Part shown: positions 56,960-64,000 of the stretch, piece after piece
Layout of the letters: each line of letters opens with the position of its first letter
How positions within the stretch are numbered: the first letter of the stretch is position 1
Assembly: GCF_004359215.1 (NCBI RefSeq)
Contig: NC_090610.1
Span: 5,032,618-5,096,617 of the forward strand
Length of the DNA: 64,000 nt
Reading direction: 5' to 3'
Source of the DNA: Bremia lactucae
Taxonomy: Eukaryota; Oomycota; Peronosporomycetes; Peronosporales; Peronosporaceae
Position numbers and translations under genes: made by a program
Notes under the pieces: generated by a model
Told to the model about the DNA's origin: nothing
The model's database searches: none
Seen by the model: only the letters and a program-made list of their open reading frames with translations

Positions 56960-58381
56960 TTCGCTTCATTTCCTCTAGGTTGGAACCTAAACAGCTAACC
57001 GTTCCGTTGTGTTTTTTCTTTCCTTCGTCTCATCACAATCAAGCGTGAGTCACAGACTCTTAATCCCTTCCTCGACCTTGAGGGAATGGTGTACAATGAA
57101 AGTCACTCTCCATCGGATGAGGAGGAGAAAGAGCGTCGTTCTCTCACGCCTTCTCCTCCGGATGAACATCGGCGGGCCCGGAGTCCGTTCCCAGAACGTG
57201 GTGCCGCTGATGTCTTAACTGGATGAGCAGGACACGGGACCCTGAGTCTAACATCAGTACGGTGAAGAGCAAGAGCGATTAATCCTCACAGAGGAAAAAG
57301 CTTGCCGTCGAGCTGCCGAGATAGTGAAAGCTAAAGCTCATAGTGAATAAAGATTCACTCCGCTTAGTGCGGACGAGCGTCTCAAAAAGATAGCGGGTCA
57401 TATCTTGGCCCTCTTTATCTCTGGAGACGTAGCGAGAACGCCGGAGGAGATCGCTGCTCGTGACGCTCTTCATGAGCGATACCTTACGCCAAAGGTAGTG
57501 ACGCGAAGTCAGTATCTGACGCGTTTACGCGATCAAGCCCATGGAACTTCGGTGACCTCCATGAGGAAAATGTCGATTGTTTTGTTTCCAAGCGAAACAA
57601 GGAGTGAAAACGAAGTCTCATTTGAGATTTCGATTCACCAGGCCCGCCGCTTTCGTAATATCTGGAATGTCAGAGAGTCTGCGGATGCGGCTGATGTTCG
57701 TTTGGACCGGAAGCTTCGCTTCGATTTCGCCAAGCAAAAGGCCAAAGACCATGTACGTTCGGCATGTATGCCACAAAACGAAGAAAGGTCTAGCCGATAT
57801 TCAGAGCTTCGGTTGACCGTACAACCATGGCTCGAAGCCCACTGAGGCTATAGATCCACCTAATCCTACGTCTAGTGGTTGGAAGCGTCGTTTGACGCAA
57901 GTGACCCTGAGCTTGGCGCTCAAAAACGTCAACGGCGTACGGGCAATCTTGCCGAAGAGGTACCTCAAACTCGGTACCCTAGCAACTTTATTAGATGCTG
58001 GTACTGGCCCTTACGACGACGTCGCTTTATCAGTTTCTCCACGTGAAACTGAAGGTTCCTCCGCGCATCAAGCATCGCGGGAGGGCCGGAATCTCGGCGG
58101 AAGCATTTGATGCTCTAAAGCACGAGGTGCAACTTCTTCGTAAGGTCCTTGCTCGCGTTGAGAGCTCCTTTGAGGCGGTTCAGAACCTTCTTTCGCTGCT
58201 AATGCATCAGCAACCTCGTTTAGAGGGCCAGCTGAACATTCTGGTGAGGATGCAGCAATCTGCGGCACGACCGCCTGTCTCGGCGCAAGCGCCTTTAAGT
58301 CCACGAGGGAAGGGTCCCGACATGGCTTCAGCAAGCCGACGTAGAACACTGGGGTGTACGCAGCTTGCTAGGAAGGTTTAG
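56960..58381 (+). pseudogene. Antisense ORF of family D Gypsy element
   Basis: Plus-strand coding-like track opposite to the family D integrase tail. Open parts: 57405-57845 (EEIAARDALHERYLTPKVV; FEISIHQARRFRNIWNV) and 57995-58381, ending in a heptad-rich stretch (FDALKHEVQLLRKVLARVES, FEAVQNLLSLLMHQQP) and a TAG. Its place and its coiled-coil end match the antisense ORFs of family B. Function unknown. Confidence 0.5.
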
Positions 58382-58765
58382 CGTGTAAGCTAGGCCCTTC
58401 TTCGCCACGACCGTAGATGGCCCAATAAAGCGCGGGCGCAATTTGGTCTTGAAGACCGCGAAGAAAAAATTAGTAGGTAGGTTTTTAGCGTTTAATAAAG
58501 CTCGGTCTTCGACCATATAAGAATTTATACAGCTTCTGTCTTCGGTATCTGCTTGTTCTTTTTGTTTGTCTTGGCTATCAGCCATCGTATTTCTTACATG
58601 TCTTAAGACACTAATCGCTACTTCACCCCCACCAAGCCCTGAGTACGCCTTGGAGTCGTTAACGAACGCGTGGGTGGGTGAGACCGTTGACATGGAACGG
58701 AGTATAGCCTGTAGAGGCATGTACACCGTTATTTAACGCAAACTCCACCACTTGCTCGAGTGTAT
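58068..58765 (-). pseudogene. Gypsy family D integrase C-terminus, minus strand
   Basis: Minus strand: EFALNNGVHASTGYTPFHVN (end of core), SVLRHVRNTMADSQDKQKEQ, then LRPRFIGPSTVVAKKGLAYT and FYVGLLKPCRDP. This is the usual Gypsy integrase tail. It is oriented against the RT-integrase core at 58765-60370, of which it is the missing continuation. Confidence 0.8.
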
Positions 58766-60370
58766 GTGCACAAATAAACTGTATGCAAATGCATCTAAGT
58801 GCGGTTTTGGCGCAAGAAATTCCTTTGTTAGGGTGCTTTATTTGGAAGCGAGACCTTTATAGCGGACCTCGCTAAGGTGAAAGTCATAGTAGATTGGCTG
58901 GTTCCTAACAACCAAAACAATTTTCGTAAGTAATTGGGTCTCGCCAATTAATTGCACAAATATTGCAAAATTTACGTTGATATGGCTAGGCCATTATCAA
59001 ATCTCCTCAAAAAGGATACAGAATGGTGCTGGACTCCACAGATCATAATGCCTTTCAAGCTATTAAGGATAGTCTTATCCGTGCCCGATTCTGGCACTAC
59101 CAAATCCAAATTGGTCTTTCAGTGTCGTCTATGACGCTTCGGATTTTGCCATTGGCAGTGCTCTGTTAAAAAGAGATGTTGATAGGCGTGAACGTGTTAC
59201 TGCGTTCGAGTCCAGACAGCTTGAATCTGCGGAAAAGAACTACCCAGTTCATGACAAAGAGTTACTTGCTAATGAAGTATGATCTCGTCAAACTCAGAGT
59301 TCATATGCTCGGCTCTAAGCCGCTTGTGATATATACAGTTCACGCGTCATTACGCGCGGCCCCATCTTTCACAGAGAATGGCCCTATGGCTATCCTTTTT
59401 CGCCGAATACAAATTCGAGGTGAAGAATAAGCCTGGCAAGCAGAATGCTTTGGCAGATGCGTTATCACGCAGGCCGGATTATGAGCTGTCTCATTTAACG
59501 ACTATCATGTCGCCTATTACTGAATTAATCCGTTCGGCTTACGCCAAGGATGAGCAGTGTGTAGCTCTGCTACGAGCTCTAAAGAACTCTGAATCGGGCT
59601 TTAAATTGTCGGGAAGTTTGCGTGCAAGGTTACATCGGTTTTCTATCGATAACGACCATTTGCCTTATTGCAAGGACGCTGCAGATCCTCCGCGCGTCGT
59701 TGTTCCTCATGATGAGGATGTGAAGTACCGAATCCTCCATGAGGCACACGATACTGTTCTTGGTGGTCATCTCAAAGAGAAAAGACCTACGGCTTTGTGA
59801 GCCAGATTTATTGGTGGCTCAAATTCTATAAATGGATCAGCACATACGTTTGCACATGCGAAACTTGCCAACGGGTTAAACCCTCGGCGCATTCTGCTGC
59901 GCCACTGGAAGTCTGCCCGTACCTTAGGGTGTTAAGTTTCTATTAGTATGGATTTTGTTTTTGGTAACCGAAAGATTCGGCCGGTAACTCTGGCATAGTG
60001 GTCTTTGTTGACCGATTGAGCAAAACGGCTCACTTAGCGGCTGTGCCGGATACCATTGATGGTGAAGGTACAGCAAGGCCCGATCGCGTTTTTCGACAAC
60101 ACGGTTTGCCAGTGGCAATTGTCTGTGATCGGGACCCCCGTCTCACAGTATATTCTGGCAATCACATTTTCGAGTTCTTATAACCAGATTGGATATGTCC
60201 ACTGCGAACCATCCGCAGACCGATGATCAAATTGAACGTGTCAATCGCGTCATTGAAGACGTTTTACGCAGTGTGTGTGCTTTGACACCAAAGAGCTGGA
60301 GCTCAATGCTCCCCTGCTCGCAAATGGTCTAAATGGTTTTCCATATCCGACCGACCTTGCTCCGCACGAC
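58765..60370 (+). pseudogene. Gypsy family D RT-RNase H-integrase core, plus strand
   Basis: RT thumb from 58790 (MARPLSNLLKKDTEWCWTP at 58982-59036). RNase H at 59120-59480 (ASDFAIGSALLKRDVD; GKQNALADALSRRPDYE). Integrase zinc domain at 59690-59890 (ILHEAHDTVLGGHL; CETCQRVKPSA). Core at 59948-60330 with MDFVFGNRKI, VCDRDPRLTVYSG and IERVNRVIEDVLRSVCA, so the D, D and E positions are visible. Stops at 59798 and 60181 kill it. Confidence 0.8.
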
Positions 60371-60374
60371 TATG

Positions 60375-60815
60375 GACAAAAAATGTCATCAAAATAAGTC
60401 CGTGCACAACCTCGATGAGGGCGGAACAGTTACATCACTAGACGATTAAATGTTGCTGGGGCGTTGGAAAACCATTGTGACTAACCAACCACTCCCATAG
60501 CACACCGCTTGGGGTTCTAACCACTGTAAGCAGGATATCGCTAGCTCGCATGAGCACTTGGTAGTAACCATGGACTAAGTCAAGTGCAATGTACATTGAA
60601 CACCCCACCATATTATTCTCAATAAATCCTTTCTAGAAATGGAAATTTGTGCTGGTATTGTGGCAGCATTAAGTTTATTATATGTACAATGCGCCATTTA
60701 CCATTTAGCATTTTTACACAAAACGTCGGTGTCAAATGGGGAGATTTGCTCTCTCGTACCATTCCCGCCTCGTTATTAGCACGGAATAAATCGTCAATGA
60801 CGTCACCAGTTCCGG
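60375..60815 (-). pseudogene. Gypsy family C RT fragment
   Basis: Minus strand: MYIALDLVHGYYQVLMRASD (the catalytic A-motif Asp kept) then GVLWEWLVM. Matches 24835-25200 and begins at about the same base (AATAAGTCCGTGCA against AGTAAGTCTGTGCA). Confidence 0.75.
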
Positions 60816-61620
60816 GAACCAAATACATGGTCGCAATAACAATGAACGCTTTAGAGTGGGAGTTAGTACTATTAAGTTTTGCTACCCTACCGTATGATGC
60901 CGTTTCTGAACTACCTGGAGTTACTACGAAATTGCTGCCGCGTTTCATCGAGCCGTTAACAGTGATCGAGGAGGTTGGTGACCCAAAATAAATAAAATAA
61001 AAGGCTCACTCTTCCGTCGTGTATGAAGACGCACCTCGTCTTTCACGTGGGTCGTCTATGACGATATGTTGATCCAGAAGAGATCACATCCCCCCATTCG
61101 CTTAAGAGTACTGATGGTGACGACGACCGTGAGTCGAGCGTCGATCAGATGGGGGTGACGAGGAAGGCGAAAGACTTCCCGCCGATAAATTTCTCACACT
61201 GTGGAATGGACTGAAGAGTGAGGGATATCACACAAGTAACGCGGATCTCTTAACATCAGCTTCTCCAAAAGGTCCAGCCGAAGTTTTAGCCTTTCGTAAT
61301 TCTGTCGATCCTTCGAGCGGACATCGTGGAGATCCGAGTCGCGAAACTTGACTTTCGTGGTTCCCGATCCGTCGTTCAGCAGCGCTCAGCGCAGGCTATT
61401 GAATGGAAGCAAAGCAGGATCGGCTGCGTCGATTAGATAGACTCTATCAGACGCCGCCAGCATTAGCGGATGCTACTGGAACCCAACGTTTCCTTGTTGG
61501 AAGGATGGTTGCCAACCGCTCGTGAAGCATATTCTTCAATTCTCATCCAGTGGAGAAGTAACCAAAAGAGTGTTGACTCTTAGGAACCGGTTGGTGCCCT
61601 GCGCGTCGACGTGCCGGGAC
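60816..61620 (+). pseudogene. Gypsy family A integrase tail and decayed chromodomain
   Basis: KLLPRFIEPLTVIEEVGDPK at 60930-60990 and the MKTHLVFHVGRL block near 61020-61060. A chromodomain remnant near 61490-61560 (QRFLVGRMVANRS, then ILIQWRSN in a shifted frame). Matches 26600-27365. Broken. Confidence 0.7.
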
Positions 61621-61980
61621 TGGTGTCTGCCTAAGAAAAGGAGCACCAGTTGGAGCCGCTCCACTAGTTCCAAATGTACTAGCAAAAGTAGCGTGATGAG
61701 AAGAAGCAGAGGGTACAATAGCACCCATGATTTTTCTCACACGCAAGCGAGCGAAGCTGAATAGCTGCGACCTTTGTTACGCCATTTCGCTATGTGGCTG
61801 AGAACGGCGCAGAAATTCTGCTTCGTATTTGTCGGTTGTTTCATTTGAACGCTACATCACCGGGATCAGGATTTTCTGCGTCAGACTCTTAGTTGTGAAT
61901 GTCAGTCGGAACGACCGATGTTGGGTGTTTACCCACATGAAATTAGCTGCACCTTTATGGGCAGTTCATTCAGTTGTGCT
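61543..61980 (-). pseudogene. Antisense ORF of family A, second copy, 3' part
   Basis: LRVRKIMGAIVPSASSHH on the minus strand at about 61746-61690 matches LRVKEIMDGTVSPVSSHN at 27520-27460. The flanking SNET..Y..EFLRR run is also recognisable. The ORF is split from its 5' part by inserted sequence. Confidence 0.5.
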
Positions 61981-62104
61981 TTTTATCAATATTGCTTAGT
62001 CTGGACATTTGCTATACGATCGAAATCGCTCACGTATCCTAAATTATTGTTAAATAAATGATTTCGAAGAGAAAAAAATAGATCAGCTTCGTGCTTGATA
62101 TGTG

Positions 62105-62420
62105 TCATGTAAAACACGCAATATTTCGAAGAAATTGCTGTCTTGACAGCTTGAACAATGGACTTGGGCATTCCGTGCAGTACACAAGATCCAGGAACAA
62201 GAGAGCTGCCTCCTTGCTTGTGACCGTGGTGCTACATGGTGCTAAATGCACCATTTTGCTCAGTCCGTCTACAAAGACGACGAGTCCCGTCTGACCCTTA
62301 TGGTAAGCGAGAAGTCGTGCGCCGTGCTGCGAGGGCGTCGCGTTGCTCGCAAGCGATCCATACAACGTAGCCATATGGCATCTTTGCACAGGCGACACAA
62401 TCACAACGTGAACTTTCATT
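62105..62420 (-). pseudogene. Gypsy family A integrase core fragment
   Basis: Minus strand: LVVFVDGLSKMVHLAPCSTT then TSKEAALLFLDLVYCTECPS. Matches 26450-26510. It lies inside the disrupted antisense ORF region. Confidence 0.75.
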
Positions 62421-62800
62421 TCTTTCTGCTTAATGGATAATTTGATAAAAAAAAGTAATTTGAATTGGCATCAACAAATAGTTATACATTTCGGTAGCGA
62501 AATCCTCTTTTCGAAGAACAACGCAATGTCAAGGTAATTATAAATTTTAAGGTGCATAGCCAAACGCTGTGCTCGTGTCTCTCCATGGGAGTGAATGGAT
62601 GTGACTGCCCGGGGCACATCAGAAACCCTGTTTCCGTTTGGCGATGTTAAATGCACTGTTTGTGACTTGTGAGAAAAAGCCAAGAGCGCCCGCACTTGAT
62701 TGACTAGTCATAAATAGAGCAGGCAATCGAGCACGAGGGAGGAGTGGGGCTGGAAATAGGCGACAAGGGTCGGAGGTGCGATCTTGCGCACCTATAAATA
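62421..62800. other. No recognisable feature
   Basis: Short unrelated ORFs only. Confidence 0.3.
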
Positions 62801-62809
62801 GTACGAGAC

Positions 62810-62945
62810 AACGTAGGCTCGGTTACTTCACGTACACGACGTTCAGAGAAATATTACAGGTAGCTGAGAAGTCTTAGCTACCAAACGTTAGTTTTTAGGC
62901 TTTAGAATATGGAAAAAGTAAAACAGTTGCCTTATGACGTTAGGC
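62810..62945 (-). repeat. LTR fragment of Gypsy family B
   Basis: TTCACGTACACGACGTTCAG and TAAGTCTTAGCTACCAAACG-type sequence matches 9335-9440 in the same orientation. About a quarter of the LTR. Confidence 0.55.
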
Positions 62946-62949
62946 AGGT

Positions 62950-63350
62950 TCGCCTTCGCAACGTAAGGCGTTTCCGCGATGGAAGCAATGGGTGAATTTT
63001 GGTTGGGCAATAAAGTGCCATCATTTTTCCCCATTAGGTCGCTCTACTCATTACTACTATGAGGTGATGGCAGCGGGATGACTCATTGTAGTCAGCCATG
63101 AGTGACGTTGTAATTAAGGCACTCGGCGACGGCGGCGTTTAATCGCGGCGCGTGCGCTTCAAGTTAGTTTGTTTTGTGTCTTCACAGACGATCCTCAGCT
63201 TTGCCCCTTTTAGGTGGTATGTCAAACTCTGTGTGATGTTACCCGAGTTGGTGTACGCAGTGATCGCTTAAGGAGTACTAGATTGGACTAAAGCGGCGCG
63301 ACGTAAGCGCCTCGCTGTTCCTCTTTCCTCTCGTTGACGAATTCACAAAA
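62950..63350 (-). pseudogene. Antisense ORF of family A, second copy, 5' part
   Basis: Matches 28030-28460 in the same orientation, including the ADYNES region corresponding to VDYNEA. Full of stops. Confidence 0.45.
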
Positions 63351-63371
63351 TGCAAATTCGCTCTTAAAAAA

Positions 63372-63550
63372 GGGTGGTGCAACGGCTAAAGTGACTAATG
63401 TTACACACCCGATAAGTACACCAAACGGGAGTCAATAACTTCATTTGAAGTAATATGACTCATTACTAGGGTGAGGATCACATGTGATGTACATAGGTAC
63501 ATTCGTTATGAAAGGAATGACGTCTAGCATCATCCACGAGCAGGGTATAC
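63372..63550 (+). repeat. Truncated LTR of Gypsy family A
   Basis: AAAAAAGGGTGGTGCAACGG then CTAAAGTGACTAATGTTACA matches the start of 28483-29014. It is cut at 63550 by the next LTR. Confidence 0.65.
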
Positions 63551-64000
63551 TGTAACGGGGCACTTCTGACTTGTACTGCTTCAGTAAATGTAACGGGGCA
63601 CTACGTCTTGTACTGCTTCAGTACAAGTCCACTTCGCACTGCTTCAGTTGCGAGTTGTGCCTTACGTTAATTGACGTACACTGTACGTGCAGAGGAAGAC
63701 TTCTCTTAAGACAACTTGACTTAAGAATGGAAACTGAAAACTGTATTATATATAATTAAGTGTCTCTTGTTCTATCTTTGTAAATGCTAACTTAATTTAA
63801 TCTAATACTAAACATGTAAATGAATTCTTATCTCTATCTTATCTGTAACTCTCTTTGATTACTCCTACAGCTGATTAGTCTGCGGAATAAATAGGAATAT
63901 TGGTCTATACCTATTTATGGATAAGAATTCTGAATATTACTATATAAAGCAATATCCTCCAAATATTATCTACCTTTTAGATAATATATTAATTAACAAC
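63551..64000 (+). repeat. Start of another LTR (TGTAACGGGG type), runs off the window
   Basis: Begins TGTAACGGGGCACT, inserted into the family A LTR. The first 38 bp are tandemly repeated from 63589. A perfect hairpin lies at 63607-63627 (CTTGTACTG/CAGTACAAG). Its terminus matches family B but the body differs. Orientation of the element is unknown. Confidence 0.55.

Noticed and set aside
1..64000. CRISPR array or bacterial operon
   Set aside because: No regular spaced direct repeats; introns and retrotransposons show a eukaryotic genome.

Overview
The window looks like a gene-sparse, repeat-rich piece of an oomycete (Peronosporales type) genome. Three things suggest this: heavily decayed Ty3/Gypsy and Ty1/Copia elements nested in each other, short 50-75 bp GT-AG introns in the host genes, and a compact gene island inside the repeats. 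No species call is possible from sequence alone.

Layout. 1-11947: mostly minus-strand Gypsy material. It holds two 5' ends of Gypsy family A (LTR plus gag), with one nearly full-length but dead family B element (2107-9760) between them. 11948-29014: a mosaic of plus and minus fragments: family A gag/protease/RT, a LINE RT, a second family B element (17605-22352), a third Gypsy family C, a Copia 3' end, and a family A 3' end with chromodomain integrase and LTR (26446-29014). 29015-30490: AT-rich, with one dispersed repeat. 30491-41269: the host gene island. 41320-43499: Gypsy and Copia fragments. 43500: a single N. 43501-52586: a second, nearly identical copy of 32169-41269, lacking the 5' end of the first gene. 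52709-56800: a plus-strand Copia element. 56900-64000: more Gypsy debris (families D, C, A, B), ending in the start of another LTR.

Host genes in the island: a 593-aa protein with five SH3/KOW-like beta repeats; a COMMD4 homologue; a ~1017-aa protein combining PH, coiled coil, polyproline, PX, WH2 and a C-terminal acidic DDW tail, which is the layout of an Arp2/3 nucleation-promoting factor; a small mitochondrial-type membrane protein; a PX-domain protein; and small ORFs of doubtful status. COMMD proteins, PX proteins and WASP-like factors all work in endosomal sorting in other eukaryotes, so a loose theme of membrane traffic is possible, but that link is inference.

Main leads: (1) the PH-PX-WH2-CA protein; (2) antisense ORFs lying between integrase and 3' LTR in three Gypsy families, two of them seen in two copies each; (3) the 9.1-kb duplicated gene block bounded by an N and by inverted Copia copies, which may be a recent segmental duplication or an uncollapsed haplotype.
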